A stretch of DNA of 64,000 nt from JAWLGJ01 sp041685145 (GCA_041685145.1 JAWLGJ010000008.1:1-64000); one strand, 5' to 3'; shown: positions 34,143-45,341, numbered from the stretch's first letter. Notes: a model not told the origin generated them from the letters alone. A program made the numbers and translations.

Positions 34143-35411
34143 ATGAGCATCTGGGGCGCCTTCGCCAATTCGAAAACGGCGATGCTGGCCTTCAGTGGCG
34201 GCATGAATGCCATCAGCCAGAACATCGCCAACGTCTCGACGACCGGCTACAAGCGCAGCGACATCCAGTTCAAGGACATGCTGAGCGAGTCGACGCGCGC
34301 CGGTGACATGTTCGGCGTCGACATCGCCCACCGCAATCTCATCAGCCAGCAGGGGCTGGTGAACGGCGGCGGCGGCTGGTCGGACCTGGCCATCAACGGC
34401 GACGGCTTCTTTGTCGTCAATCAGCAGCAGGACGGCGGCGGCGACACGATGTTCACCCGCAACGGGTCGTTCTCGGTGGTGGCGACCCAGGACGGCGACG
34501 CCGGGCACCTGACCGACGCTAACGGCAATTACCTCATGGGCTGGGCCGCCAATGCCGACGGCACCTTTCCCGGCGGCGGCGATGTGAACTCGTTGACCGC
34601 CGTCAGCCTCGACCGCACCGCCATGCACCCCGGCAACGCCACCACCCGCGCGCAGCCGCTGATGAACATCGACAGCAACGCTACCGACGAGCGGCGGGTG
34701 GGCTTCTCCGTTTATGACAGCGGCTCGCCCGACGACGGCGACGGCGACCTGCTGGAACATGCCTCGCGCCAGCGGCGCTTCGAGATGATCTGGACGCCGA
34801 CGGGGACCAACCAGTGGAGCGTCGATTTCGACGTCGAGGGGGCGCAGAACGTCTCGGTCGCCAATCCCGTCGTCGTTTCCTTCGACGAGAACGGGCGGCT
34901 GCAATCGCCGCTGGACCCGGTGACGGTCAGCGTCACCTGGCCCTATGGCGGGCAGAGCACCACCGTCGATATCGCGCTCGATCTTTCCAGCACCAGCCAG
35001 ATCGCCGACGCGAGCGGCGTCTCGACCGTCCGCCAGGACGGGGTGGGTGGCGGCTGGCCCACCGGCTTTGCCTTCGATCGTTACGGAGTGCTGCACGCCA
35101 ACTACGACAACGGCCACAGCCAGGCGCTCTACAAACTGCCGCTGGCCACCTTCCGCGCCCCCGATGCGCTGGATGTGCGCGACGGCGGCCTGCTATCGGC
35201 CACGGCCGGGGCTGGCGAGATGCGCCTGAACGACATCACCGACCAGGCCGGCGCCGGTTGGTTCGTCCCCAACGCCCTCGAGGCGTCCACCGTCGATCTG
35301 GCCGACGAGTTCACCCGCATGATCACGACCCAGCGGGCCTACAGTTCCTCGGCGACGGTGTTTCGCACCTCCGACGAAATGACCACGCTGGCCCGCGACC
35401 TCAAGCGCTAA
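34143..35411 (+). CDS. flgE: flagellar hook protein FlgE
   Basis: A 422-residue hook subunit. The N-terminal rod/hook motif is MLAFSGGMNAISQNIANVST then TGYKRSDIQFKDML, and the hook-basal-body signature DLAINGDGFFVV follows near residue 80. The C-terminal helix ends VDLADEFTRMITTQRAYSSS followed by TVFRTSDEMTTLARDLKR, the D0 region. The middle is the variable hook domain. ATG 34143 follows AAGGAGGGAAGA. It is isolated from other flagellar genes in the window. Its stop overlaps the ilvD stop on the other strand by 3 bases (35408-35411 region). Confidence 0.94.
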   Translation: MSIWGAFANSKTAMLAFSGGMNAISQNIANVSTTGYKRSDIQFKDMLSESTRAGDMFGVDIAHRNLISQQGLVNGGGGWSDLAINGDGFFVVNQQQDGGGDTMFTRNGSFSVVATQDGDAGHLTDANGNYLMGWAANADGTFPGGGDVNSLTAVSLDRTAMHPGNATTRAQPLMNIDSNATDERRVGFSVYDSGSPDDGDGDLLEHASRQRRFEMIWTPTGTNQWSVDFDVEGAQNVSVANPVVVSFDENGRLQSPLDPVTVSVTWPYGGQSTTVDIALDLSSTSQIADASGVSTVRQDGVGGGWPTGFAFDRYGVLHANYDNGHSQALYKLPLATFRAPDALDVRDGGLLSATAGAGEMRLNDITDQAGAGWFVPNALEASTVDLADEFTRMITTQRAYSSSATVFRTSDEMTTLARDLKR

Positions 35412-37258
35412 CGCTCCACCTGGCTGACGTCGCGCACCGCCCCGCGGGCCGCCGAGGTGGTCAGCGCCGCATAAGCGCGCAGCGCCTGCGAGACGGTCCG
35501 CTTGCGGCAGGCGGGTTTCCAGGCCGCCGGCCCCTTGGCGTCCATTGCCGTGCGGCGGCGTTCCAGTTCCTCGTCGGACAGTCGCACTTCGATGCGGCGG
35601 CGGGGGATGTCGATGGCGATGGTGTCGCCCGGCTCCACCAGTCCGATGGCGCCGCCCTCGGCGGCCTCGGGCGAGACATGCCCGATCGAAAGCCCCGAGG
35701 TGCCCCCGGAGAAGCGGCCGTCGGTAACGAGCGCGCACACCTTCCCCATGCCCCGCGACTTCAGATAGCTGGTGGGGTACAGCATCTCCTGCATTCCAGG
35801 GCCGCCCTTGGGCCCTTCATAGCGCACGATGACCACGTTGCCGGCCTTGACCTCGCCGCCAAGGATCTTGGCCACGGCCTCTTCCTGGCTTTCGCAGATC
35901 ACCGCCGGGCCCTCGAAGGTGAGGATGGAGGCGTCGACCCCGGCGGTCTTCACGATGCAGCCTTCCTCGGCGATGTTGCCGTACAGCACGGCAAGGCCGC
36001 CGTCGCGGCTGTAGGCGTGGTCGAGATCGCGGATGCAGCCCGCGGCGCGGTCGACGTCCAGGCTGGGGAAGCGGCGTTCCTGGCTGAAGGCGGTGGTGGT
36101 GCGCACACCGCCGGGCGCGGCGCGGAAGAAGGTCCGCACGGCCTCGTCGGCGCCGTCGCGCACGTCCAGGCGCGCGAGGGCCTCGCCCAGGCTGGCGCTG
36201 TGCACGGTGGGCACCTGGCGATGGATGAGGCCGGCGCGGTCCAGTTCGGCGAGAATGGCGACGATGCCGCCCGCGCGGTGGACGTCCTCGACATGATAGT
36301 CGGGGGTCGAGGGCGACACCTTGCACAGATGCGGCACCCGGCGGCTGAGGCGGTCGATGTCGGCCATCGTGAAGGCGACCCCACCCTCGGCGGCCGCCGC
36401 CAGCAGGTGAAGCACCGTGTTGGTCGAGCCGCCCATGGCGATGTCCAGGGCCATCGCGTTCTCGAACGCCTCGAAACAGGCGATCGTGCGCGGCAGCGCG
36501 GTGGCATCGTCCTGCTCGTAATAGCGCCGCGCCAGCTCGACGATGCGCCGTCCCGCCTCCAGGAACAGGCCCTTGCGGTCGGCGTGGGTGGCGACGAGGG
36601 TGCCGTTGCCGGGCAGGGCGAGGCCCAGGGCCTCGGTGAGGCAGTTCATGGAGTTGGCCGTGAACATGCCCGAGCACGAGCCGCAGGTGGGGCAGGAGGA
36701 CTGCTCATAGGCCAGGGCCTGCTCGTCCGACACCGCTTCGTCGGCGGCGGCCACCATCGCGTCGATGAGGTCGACGGCCTGCTCGCGGTCGCCGACGGTC
36801 ATCTTGCCGGCCTCCATGGGGCCGCCCGAGACGAAGATCACCGGAATGTTCAGGCGCAAGGCCGCCATCAGCATCCCGGGGGTGATCTTGTCGCAGTTGG
36901 AGATGCACACCAGCGCATCGGCGCAATGCGCGTTGACCATGTATTCCACGGCATCGGCGATGATCTCGCGCGAGGGCAGGCTGTAGAGCATACCGCCGTG
37001 GCCCATGGCGATGCCGTCATCGACGGCGATGGTATTGAACTCCTTGGCGACGCCGCCGGCCTTCTCGACCTCGCGCGCCACCATCTGGCCCAGATCCTTC
37101 AGGTGCACATGGCCGGGCACGAATTGGGTGAAGGAATTGGCGATGGCGATGATGGGCTTGCCGAAATCCTCGTCCGTCATGCCCGTGGCGCGCCACAGGC
37201 CGCGCGCCCCGGCCATGTTGCGGCCGTGCGTGGAGGTGCGGGAGCGATACGGCGGCAT
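35408..37258 (-). CDS. ilvD: dihydroxy-acid dehydratase IlvD
   Basis: A 616-residue Fe-S dehydratase of valine/isoleucine biosynthesis. The start MPPYRSRTSTHGRNMAGARG is classical. Cluster cysteines are in CISNCDKITPGML and SSCPTCGSCSGMFTANSMN, with the NAHCADAL stretch between. The C-terminal domain has GEVKAGNVVIVRYEGPKGGP and the VTDGRFSGGTSGLSIGHVSPEAA active-site serine region. Length and order fit the E. coli-type enzyme. It converges on flgE with overlapping stops. Confidence 0.96.
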   Translation of the reverse strand: MPPYRSRTSTHGRNMAGARGLWRATGMTDEDFGKPIIAIANSFTQFVPGHVHLKDLGQMVAREVEKAGGVAKEFNTIAVDDGIAMGHGGMLYSLPSREIIADAVEYMVNAHCADALVCISNCDKITPGMLMAALRLNIPVIFVSGGPMEAGKMTVGDREQAVDLIDAMVAAADEAVSDEQALAYEQSSCPTCGSCSGMFTANSMNCLTEALGLALPGNGTLVATHADRKGLFLEAGRRIVELARRYYEQDDATALPRTIACFEAFENAMALDIAMGGSTNTVLHLLAAAAEGGVAFTMADIDRLSRRVPHLCKVSPSTPDYHVEDVHRAGGIVAILAELDRAGLIHRQVPTVHSASLGEALARLDVRDGADEAVRTFFRAAPGGVRTTTAFSQERRFPSLDVDRAAGCIRDLDHAYSRDGGLAVLYGNIAEEGCIVKTAGVDASILTFEGPAVICESQEEAVAKILGGEVKAGNVVIVRYEGPKGGPGMQEMLYPTSYLKSRGMGKVCALVTDGRFSGGTSGLSIGHVSPEAAEGGAIGLVEPGDTIAIDIPRRRIEVRLSDEELERRRTAMDAKGPAAWKPACRKRTVSQALRAYAALTTSAARGAVRDVSQVER

Positions 37259-37356
37259 GACGTCTCCTCGTGGTTTATGGTCCTCGGCTGAAGGCAGAAA
37301 ACATAGCCCTCCCGCGGCCGATTTCCTAGCCCGAGGATGCGGGGCGGGGCGAGCCT

Positions 37357-38482
<1,126 letters not shown>

Positions 38483-38558
38483 GGCACCCTCCCGCAAATG
38501 CTGCCTCGGGGCGCCGTTGTACGGAAAACGCCGCCGTCATGCAAGAGATGGCGCCGCG

Positions 38559-41018
38559 CTAATAGAGCCCGCCGGCCTCGGGTATGGGGGCGCGGTCGCC
38601 GGCGCCGGAGCCGCCGTTGGTGTTCACGCGGAAGGTGACGCCGTTGCCTTGCAGGACCGTGCGCTCGGCGCCCGGCACCTCGTCGGGCTTGAAGGCTTCC
38701 AGGATGACGTCCTTGTCGTCCGCCGCCGCCGGCGCGCCTGTGCGCGCGCTCACGCGCACCAGCCGAATGCCCGGCGGCACCCGGAACGGCGTCGCCGGCT
38801 GGCCGTCGAGGGCCTCGCCCATCGCCTCCACGAAAATCGGCAGCGCCACCGACGAGCCGGTCTCGCGGGGACCCAGGGACTTGGGCTCGTCGAAGCCGAC
38901 ATACACCGCCACCACGAGGTCGGGCGAAAAGCCGATGAACCAGGTGTCGAAGCTGTCGTTCGAGGTGCCGGTCTTGCCGCCGAGGGGCTTGCCGATGGCG
39001 CGGGCGCGGCGGCCGGTGCCGCGCTGCACCACGCCTTCCAGGATCGACACCATCTGATAGGCGCTGGCGGCGCTGACCAGCCGGCGGCGGTTGTCGGGAA
39101 TCTCGGGCATGTCGCCGCCGTCATAGATGTCGGCGTCGCAGCCGGGGCAGGGGCGCTGGTCGCGGCGGTAGGCGGTGCGCCCGTGGCGGTCCTGCACGCG
39201 GTCGATGAGGGTGGGGTGGATCTCCTTGCCGCCGTTGACCAGCATTCCGTAGGCGGCCGCGAGGCGGAGCAGGGTGGTCTCGCCGGCCCCCAGCGACATG
39301 GACAGCATCGGCGGCATCTCCGCCTGGATGCCGAAGCGCCCGGCGATGTCGGCGACGGTTTCCATGCCCAGCGCCTGCGCCAGCCGTACCGTCATCAGGT
39401 TGCGGGACTTCTCCACCCCCACCCGCAGGGTGGTGGCGCCGAGGAAATCCTGGTTGTAGTTGGCGGGCTTCCAGCGCGGCAGGCCCGGGCCCTGTTCCAG
39501 CACGATGGGCGCGTCCATGACCAGCGACGAGGGCGTGTAGCCGTTCTCCAGCGCCGCCAGATAGATGAAGGGCTTGAAGGCCGAGCCCGGCTGCCGCAGC
39601 GCCTGGGTGGCGCGGTTGAACTGGCTGCGCTCGTAGGAAAAGCCGCCCGACATCGCCAGCACGCGGCCCGTGTGCGGATCGAGCGCCACCACCGCGCCCT
39701 CGATGTCGGGCAGTTGGCGCAGCGCGAAGGTGTCGGGGGGATAGTCGCCGCCGTCCGCGTCGGTGGTGATGGCCTCGACCGCCACCACGTCGCCCGCCTG
39801 CAGCACGTCGCGCGCGGTCTTGGGGCGGGCGCCGATCCGCTGCCCTTCCAGCCAGGGGCGGGCCCAACGAAGCTCGGCATAGGGAATGGTGCCGCGGTCG
39901 CCGTCGGACAGGCCGATCTCCACCCGGTCGTCGGCGACCGACAGCACCGCCGCCAGGCGCCAGTCTCCCAGGCCCGGCGGCGGCTCGATCGCCCGCAAGG
40001 CGCCCAGCCAGCCGACGTCGCCGGCGTAGTCGATGCGGGCGATGGGGCCGCGCCAGCCGTGGCGGCGGTCGTATTCGATCAGGCCGCGGCGCAGGGCGCG
40101 GTCGGCGATCTTTTGCAGACGCGGTTCCAGCGTCGTGCGCACCGCCAGTCCGCCCTCGTACAGCGCGCGCTCGCCATAGCGTGTCAGGACGTCGCGGCGC
40201 ACCTCCTCGGCGAAGAAGTCGGCGCCCTCGACGATTTGGGTCTCCGGGCGCCGATCCACCACCAGGGGTTCGGCCCAGGCGGCTTCGGCCTGTTCGGCGG
40301 TGATGCGGCCGTCGTCCAGCATCCGGCCGATGACCCAGTCGCGCCGCGCCTCGGCGGCGTCGGGGCGGCGCAGGGGATTGTAGTTGTTGGGCGCCTTGGG
40401 CAAGGCGGCCAGGAAGGCGGCCTCGGCGACACTAAGCTCGTCGAGGCCCTTGCCGAAGTAGTTCACCGCCGCCGCGGCGACACCATAGGAGCCGAAGCCG
40501 AGATATATCTCGTTGAGGTACAGCTCCAGGATGTGGTCCTTGCTGAAGGCGCGCTCGATGCGCAGCGCCAGGATCACCTCCTTGATCTTGCGCTCCAGCG
40601 ACACCTCGTTGGTGAGCAGAAAGTTCTTCGCCACCTGCTGGGTGATGGTCGAGGCCCCCACCGGGCGGCGGTCGGTGCCCATCTGGCGCAGATTGGTCAG
40701 GACCGCGCGGGCGATGCCCGTCGGGTCGATGCCGTGGTGGGAAAAGAACGTCTTGTCCTCGGCCGAGACGAAGGCGCTGACGACGCGCTCGGGAATGGAG
40801 GCAATGGGAACGAAGCTGCGCCGCTCCACCGCGTATTCCTCGATCAGGCGCCCGTCGCCGGCATAGACGCGGGTGGTGATCGCCGGCTCGTATTCAGCCA
40901 ATTGGCGGTAATCGGGCAGCGACTGGCCATAATGCCAGAACACCGCCAGGACGCCGGCCGCCCCCGCGATCGCCACCAAAAGCGCAAGGCTGACAAGGAC
41001 GCTCAGAAGCCTCAGCAT
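38559..41018 (-). CDS. mrcA: penicillin-binding protein 1A
   Basis: An 819-residue bifunctional murein synthase. It has an N-terminal membrane anchor (~4-30) and a glycosyltransferase-51 domain with SAEDKTFFSHHGIDPTGI (catalytic Glu near residue 88), GASTITQQVAKN and KIKEVILALRIE. A mid OB-like insert with 'WLGAL...' follows, then the transpeptidase with GSAFKPFIYLAA (nucleophile Ser in SxxK), SRNLMTVR (SxN) and GKTGTSNDSFDTWFIGF (KTG). The C-terminal tail is Gly/Pro-rich. The amidase gene lies upstream on the same strand and prfB downstream, a common alphaproteobacterial order. Confidence 0.96.
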   Translation of the reverse strand: MLRLLSVLVSLALLVAIAGAAGVLAVFWHYGQSLPDYRQLAEYEPAITTRVYAGDGRLIEEYAVERRSFVPIASIPERVVSAFVSAEDKTFFSHHGIDPTGIARAVLTNLRQMGTDRRPVGASTITQQVAKNFLLTNEVSLERKIKEVILALRIERAFSKDHILELYLNEIYLGFGSYGVAAAAVNYFGKGLDELSVAEAAFLAALPKAPNNYNPLRRPDAAEARRDWVIGRMLDDGRITAEQAEAAWAEPLVVDRRPETQIVEGADFFAEEVRRDVLTRYGERALYEGGLAVRTTLEPRLQKIADRALRRGLIEYDRRHGWRGPIARIDYAGDVGWLGALRAIEPPPGLGDWRLAAVLSVADDRVEIGLSDGDRGTIPYAELRWARPWLEGQRIGARPKTARDVLQAGDVVAVEAITTDADGGDYPPDTFALRQLPDIEGAVVALDPHTGRVLAMSGGFSYERSQFNRATQALRQPGSAFKPFIYLAALENGYTPSSLVMDAPIVLEQGPGLPRWKPANYNQDFLGATTLRVGVEKSRNLMTVRLAQALGMETVADIAGRFGIQAEMPPMLSMSLGAGETTLLRLAAAYGMLVNGGKEIHPTLIDRVQDRHGRTAYRRDQRPCPGCDADIYDGGDMPEIPDNRRRLVSAASAYQMVSILEGVVQRGTGRRARAIGKPLGGKTGTSNDSFDTWFIGFSPDLVVAVYVGFDEPKSLGPRETGSSVALPIFVEAMGEALDGQPATPFRVPPGIRLVRVSARTGAPAAADDKDVILEAFKPDEVPGAERTVLQGNGVTFRVNTNGGSGAGDRAPIPEAGGLY

Positions 41019-41071
41019 GACCCTTCTTTTCTTCCCGGTGTGGCGTCGTTTAGCGGGGGATTATGGCAGGG

Positions 41072-42283
41072 CTATGGCCGTCTGGCTTCCTCGACTTCGG
41101 CAAAGTATCGATCCACCGAACGGACAAGGCTTCGGGCCAGCCGGGCGCGATAGGCGCTCTGGCGCAGCAGTTTTTCTTCGTCGGGGTTCGAAAGGTAGCC
41201 CAATTCAAGCAGCACGCTGGGCACGTCGGGCGCCTTGAGGACCGCGAAGCCGGCAAAGCGATGGGCGCGGCCCAGGGTCTTGGTTTCTCGGCTGGCCTCG
41301 TCGATGACGTGACTGGCGAAAACGGCCGACATGTTCATGGTCTCCCGCTGCGCCAGGTCCAGCAGGATGTTCGCCACCTCGGTCGACTCGTGGGACAGGT
41401 CCATGCCGGCGATTAGGTCGGCCTGGTTCTCGTTCCGGGCCAAACGCGCGGCCTCGCGGTCCGAGGCCTTTTCGGAGAGGGTGTAGACCGACAGCCCGCG
41501 CACGTTGCTCTTGGGGTGGGCATCGGCGTGGATGGAAATGAAAAGCTCCGCGTCGAGCTTGCGGGCGATGTCGATGCGCCGCCGCAGCGGCAGGAAGATG
41601 TCCCGCTCGCGCGTCAGCGCCACCCGGTAGCGGCCGGTCCGGCGCAACGCTTCGGCCAGTTCCTTGGCCATCGCCAGGGTGATGGTCTTTTCATAGACGC
41701 CGGAACGCCCGATGGCGCCGGGATCGACGCCACCGTGGCCGGGGTCCAGCACCACCATGTGCTTGCCGCCGTTGAGGCCCGCGCCCGGCACGCTCTCGAC
41801 CACCGTCGGCGGCGGGCGCGAATCGTCCGGCGCCCCCTCCTTGGCCATGAAGGCCCCGCGGGTGGTCGGGGTCAGGTCGAGGACCAAGCGCCACGGTCGC
41901 CCCTGGTCGGGTGGCAGGAAAAACTGCTTCGCCACCGCGGCCGGGCCGTCGAGGTCGAGGACGATGCGGGTGTTGCCGGGCCGGAACAGGCCGTGCCGAA
42001 AGGTCTTGATGCGTCCTACGCCGGCCTTGCGGCCGTTTTCGGCCCGCCAATCCACCTCCGGCAGGTCGATGACGATGCGGTAAGGGTCGGCCAGCAGAAA
42101 CAGGCGGTATTCGACGCGCTCGGACAGGTCGAGGACGAAGCGGGTGCGTTCGCCGTGTTCCCCGGTGCGGGCGTCCTCGACGCGCGGCTGGGCCGGCGCC
42201 GGCCCGGCGGTGACAATGGCGGCCCGCAACACAACAGAACCCACAAAAACGGCGCGCTGAATACTCGCGTAACGGAAAATCAT
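41072..42283 (-). CDS. N-acetylmuramoyl-L-alanine amidase (AMIN + Amidase_3)
   Basis: A 403-residue exported cell-wall amidase of the AmiC type. ATG 42283 opens a signal peptide (FVGSVVLRAAIVTAGPAPAQP), and the promoter 31 bases upstream supports this start. An AMIN domain (~35-130) has RFVLDLSERVEYRLFLLADP followed by RIVIDLP. The Amidase_3 zinc domain (~175-395) has LDPGHGGVDPGAIG, YEKTITLAMAKEL, LFISIHADAHP and LLELGYLSNPDEE, holding the zinc ligands and catalytic Glu. It cleaves septal murein during division. The mrcA gene follows 53 bp downstream. Confidence 0.93.
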   Translation of the reverse strand: MIFRYASIQRAVFVGSVVLRAAIVTAGPAPAQPRVEDARTGEHGERTRFVLDLSERVEYRLFLLADPYRIVIDLPEVDWRAENGRKAGVGRIKTFRHGLFRPGNTRIVLDLDGPAAVAKQFFLPPDQGRPWRLVLDLTPTTRGAFMAKEGAPDDSRPPPTVVESVPGAGLNGGKHMVVLDPGHGGVDPGAIGRSGVYEKTITLAMAKELAEALRRTGRYRVALTRERDIFLPLRRRIDIARKLDAELFISIHADAHPKSNVRGLSVYTLSEKASDREAARLARNENQADLIAGMDLSHESTEVANILLDLAQRETMNMSAVFASHVIDEASRETKTLGRAHRFAGFAVLKAPDVPSVLLELGYLSNPDEEKLLRQSAYRARLARSLVRSVDRYFAEVEEARRP

Positions 42284-42313
42284 CTGGCGGCCCGACACCC
42301 CGACTTTCGTCCT

Positions 42314-42343
42314 TGTATACCTCTTAATGGGAAACCGGTTCAA
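42314..42343 (-). promoter_or_regulatory. sigma-70-type promoter of the amidase gene
   Basis: Minus strand TTGAAC (42343-42338), 18-base spacer, TATACA (42319-42314), 31 bases before ATG 42283. It probably drives amidase-mrcA-prfB. Confidence 0.6.
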
Positions 42344-42417
42344 CGCTCATGCGACACGCCGCGGCGGCCGGCGGGCGCCGTTGGGACGAAAGGTTGCGCG
42401 CGGCGCCAACAAGATCG

Positions 42418-42446
42418 TTGTCGAACCGTGTCGCCGTCGCTATGTT
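42418..42446 (+). promoter_or_regulatory. sigma-70-type promoter of rne, with long 5' leader
   Basis: TTGTCG (42418-42423), 17-base spacer, TATGTT (42441-42446). Transcription from about 42453 would give a ~300-base leader before ATG 42756. The 42284-42755 gap holds only this, the amidase promoter and GC-rich sequence. Long rne leaders that mediate RNase E autoregulation are known in other bacteria. Confidence 0.5.
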
Positions 42447-42755
42447 GTCGGCGGATGCCACAGTCGAGCGGCCCCGTCCGGGCCCGGGCTCCGCGCATCG
42501 CCCCGCGCCCCCCAAGGGCGGCCACGCGCGGCGGTGCGGCTAACCTCCGCCTGTGGATGTTCGGCATTTGGAATTCGAGGCCGGGCGTGCAGCCCAGTGG
42601 TACCGTAATGAGCGACGCCAGAACGACATCACCGATGACCTTCTCGGCCAGCATCGCGGCACCGCTCGTCGGCGCCCTCGGCTTCGCCCCTTGGGTTACC
42701 TGCCGCGGCGCGCGGGATGCGCGCGGCCGCGCAGTGTCGTGGAGTTGCGAGCTTT

Positions 42756-45341
42756 ATGGTCAAGAGAATGCTGATCGACGCCACCCACCCGGAAGAGACG
42801 CGGGTGGTTGTGGTCAATGGAACGCGCCTTGAGGAACTCGACGTCGAGACATCGACGAAAAGGCAGCTTAAGGGAAATATCTATCTCGGGAAAATCGTCC
42901 GCGTAGAGCCATCGCTTCAGGCCGCTTTTGTGGAATATGGCGGCAACCGGCACGGTTTTCTTGCGTTCAGCGAGATACATCCCGACTACTATCAGATTCC
43001 CGTTGCCGATCGGCAGGCGATCATCGCCGAGCAGGCCGCGCAGGACAGCGGCGAGGACGGCGCGGGCGGCGATGACGTCGACGTCGTCGGCGGCGACGAC
43101 AGCGAAGAGGTCGAGGACCGTCGTCCGCGGCCGACGCGCAACTACAAGATCCAGGAAGTCATCAAGCGCCGGCAGATCGTGCTGGTGCAGGTCGTCAAGG
43201 AGGAGCGCGGCAACAAGGGTGCGGCGCTGACGACCTATTTGTCCCTGGCGGGCCGCTATTGCGTGCTGATGCCCAACACCGCCAAGGGCGGCGGCGTGTC
43301 GCGCAAGATCATGAATGCCGCCGACCGCAAGCGCCTGAAGACCATCACCAACGAACTCGACATTCCCCAGGGCATGGCGGTGATCATCCGCACCGCCGGG
43401 GCCGAACGCAGCAAGGCCGAGGTCAAGCGCGACTACGACTATCTGCTGCGCCTGTGGGACACCGTCCGCGAGATGACCCTGAAGTCGACGGCACCGGCCC
43501 TCATCCACGAGGAAGCCAACCTCATTCGCCGCTCGATTCGCGATCTCTACACCCGCGACATCGACGAGGTGCTGGTCGACGGCGACGAAGGCTATCGGGT
43601 TGCCAAGGACTTCATGCGGATGCTGACGCCCAGCCACGCCAAGCGGGTCCAGCCCTACAAGGACGAGACGATGCCGCTTTTCTACCGCTATCAGGTGGAA
43701 AGCCAGCTTGACGCGATGCACAGTCCCATCGTCCAGCTCAAGTCCGGCGGTTACATCGTCATCAACCAGACCGAGGCGCTGGTTGCCATCGACGTCAATT
43801 CCGGCAAATCGACGCGCGAGCGCCACATCGAGGAAACGGCGCTCAAGACCAACCTGGAGGCCGCCGACGAGATCGCCCGCCAGCTTCGCCTGCGCGACCT
43901 CGCCGGGCTCATCGTCATCGACTTCATCGATATGGAGGAGAACCGCAACAACCATGCGGTCGAGCGGCGGCTCAAGGAGGCGATGAAGCTGGACCGCGCC
44001 CGCATCCAGCTTGGGCGCATCAGTGTCTTCGGCCTGCTGGAGCTGTCGCGCCAGCGCTTGCGCCCCAGCCTGATGGAGACCAGCTTCCAGCCCTGCACGC
44101 ATTGCGGCGGCACCGGCACCGTGCGCTCGGTGGAATCGGCCGCCATCCATGTCCTGCGCGCCGTCGAGGAGGAGGGCATCCGCCGGCGCTCCAGCGAGGT
44201 CGTCGTCACCGCCCCAACATCGGTGGCGCTCTACATCCTCAACCAGAAGCGTCAGGCACTGGAGGAAATTGAGCGCCGCTACGGCTTCGTCGTCTATGTC
44301 AATGGCGACGATACCCTGATCCCGCCCGCCTACCGCATGGACCGCGTCAAGGCCGAGCCGGCGGCGGAGGAGGAGGCCCGCCCCGAGGCGCCGGCGCCGG
44401 TGGCCGAAGCGGAGGCCGAGGCCGAGGCCGACGAGGATAACGGCAAGAAGAAGCGCAAGCGGCGCAAGCGCAAGCGCAAGGAAGACAAGGCCGCCGCCGT
44501 GGAGGTGGCGACCGAGGCGAGCGCCGAGGCTGCGCCGGCGGCGGAAGCGCCCGAGGCCGGAGCCGAGGGCGAGGAAGACGAGGACAAGCCCAAGAAGTCG
44601 CGCCGTCGCGGCAAGCGCGGCGGGCGCCGTCGGCGCAAGACCGAGGTGATGCCGGAAGCTGGGGCCGAGGTCGTCGGCGAGCCGGCCGCCCCCGAAGGCG
44701 CCGAGACGGCCACCGAGGCCGAGCCGCCGCCGCCACCTGCGGCGGCGGAAGCCGTCGAAGCGGTTGCCGAGGCACCAAAGCGCCGCAGCCGCCGCAAGAA
44801 GGCCGATGCCGAAGCGGCGCCGGCGCCGGCGCCCGAGGTCGCCGCGCCAGCGCCGGCCACCGAACCGGAGCCCCCGGCCGCCGAGGCGGAGCAGGCACCG
44901 GAAGGCGAAGCGGCCACGTCCCCGGCGCCGGCCGCCGAGGACGCGGAAACCAAGCCCAAGCGCCGCACCCGCCAGAAGAAGACCGAGGCCGAGGCGCCGG
45001 CGAAGCCCCGCACGCGCAAGGCGCCGGCAAAGGCGAAGGCGAAGCCAGCCGCCAAGGCGAAGGCGGCGGAGCCCGCCCCCGAAGCCGCGCCCGAGGCGGA
45101 CGCCGCCGAGGCGAAACCGAAGCGGCGCACGCGCAAGCCGGCCGCGGCCAAACAGCCCAAGGCGGCGAAGGCAGAGGCTGAGGCGGCGCCACAGCCGTCC
45201 GAAGCCCAGCCGAAGCCCCAGCCGGCGGCGCCGGCCGAGGCAACCGCCGCCCCGAAGGTCGAAACGATCATCGTCGGCGAGAACGAGCCCGCCGACATCC
45301 CCCGGCGCAGCGGGTGGTGGCGCCGCGGCTCCGGCGGCTGA
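42756..45341 (+). CDS. rne: ribonuclease E
   Basis: An 861-residue endoribonuclease for mRNA decay and rRNA/tRNA processing. The S1 domain (~35-160) is interrupted by a ~40-residue acidic insertion (QDSGEDGAGGDDVDVV). The DNase-I-like catalytic core has AIDVNSGKS with Asp346 and VIDFIDMEENRNN with Asp389, the two Mg2+ ligands, spaced exactly as in E. coli (43 residues). The zinc link is Cys447-x-x-Cys450 (CTHCGGTG). From ~530 to the end the protein is low-complexity Glu/Ala/Pro with Arg/Lys blocks such as KKKRKRRKRKRK, an intrinsically disordered scaffold for RNA and degradosome partners. ATG 42756 is preceded by a weak GGAGTTG. Confidence 0.96.
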   Translation: MVKRMLIDATHPEETRVVVVNGTRLEELDVETSTKRQLKGNIYLGKIVRVEPSLQAAFVEYGGNRHGFLAFSEIHPDYYQIPVADRQAIIAEQAAQDSGEDGAGGDDVDVVGGDDSEEVEDRRPRPTRNYKIQEVIKRRQIVLVQVVKEERGNKGAALTTYLSLAGRYCVLMPNTAKGGGVSRKIMNAADRKRLKTITNELDIPQGMAVIIRTAGAERSKAEVKRDYDYLLRLWDTVREMTLKSTAPALIHEEANLIRRSIRDLYTRDIDEVLVDGDEGYRVAKDFMRMLTPSHAKRVQPYKDETMPLFYRYQVESQLDAMHSPIVQLKSGGYIVINQTEALVAIDVNSGKSTRERHIEETALKTNLEAADEIARQLRLRDLAGLIVIDFIDMEENRNNHAVERRLKEAMKLDRARIQLGRISVFGLLELSRQRLRPSLMETSFQPCTHCGGTGTVRSVESAAIHVLRAVEEEGIRRRSSEVVVTAPTSVALYILNQKRQALEEIERRYGFVVYVNGDDTLIPPAYRMDRVKAEPAAEEEARPEAPAPVAEAEAEAEADEDNGKKKRKRRKRKRKEDKAAAVEVATEASAEAAPAAEAPEAGAEGEEDEDKPKKSRRRGKRGGRRRRKTEVMPEAGAEVVGEPAAPEGAETATEAEPPPPPAAAEAVEAVAEAPKRRSRRKKADAEAAPAPAPEVAAPAPATEPEPPAAEAEQAPEGEAATSPAPAAEDAETKPKRRTRQKKTEAEAPAKPRTRKAPAKAKAKPAAKAKAAEPAPEAAPEADAAEAKPKRRTRKPAAAKQPKAAKAEAEAAPQPSEAQPKPQPAAPAEATAAPKVETIIVGENEPADIPRRSGWWRRGSGG

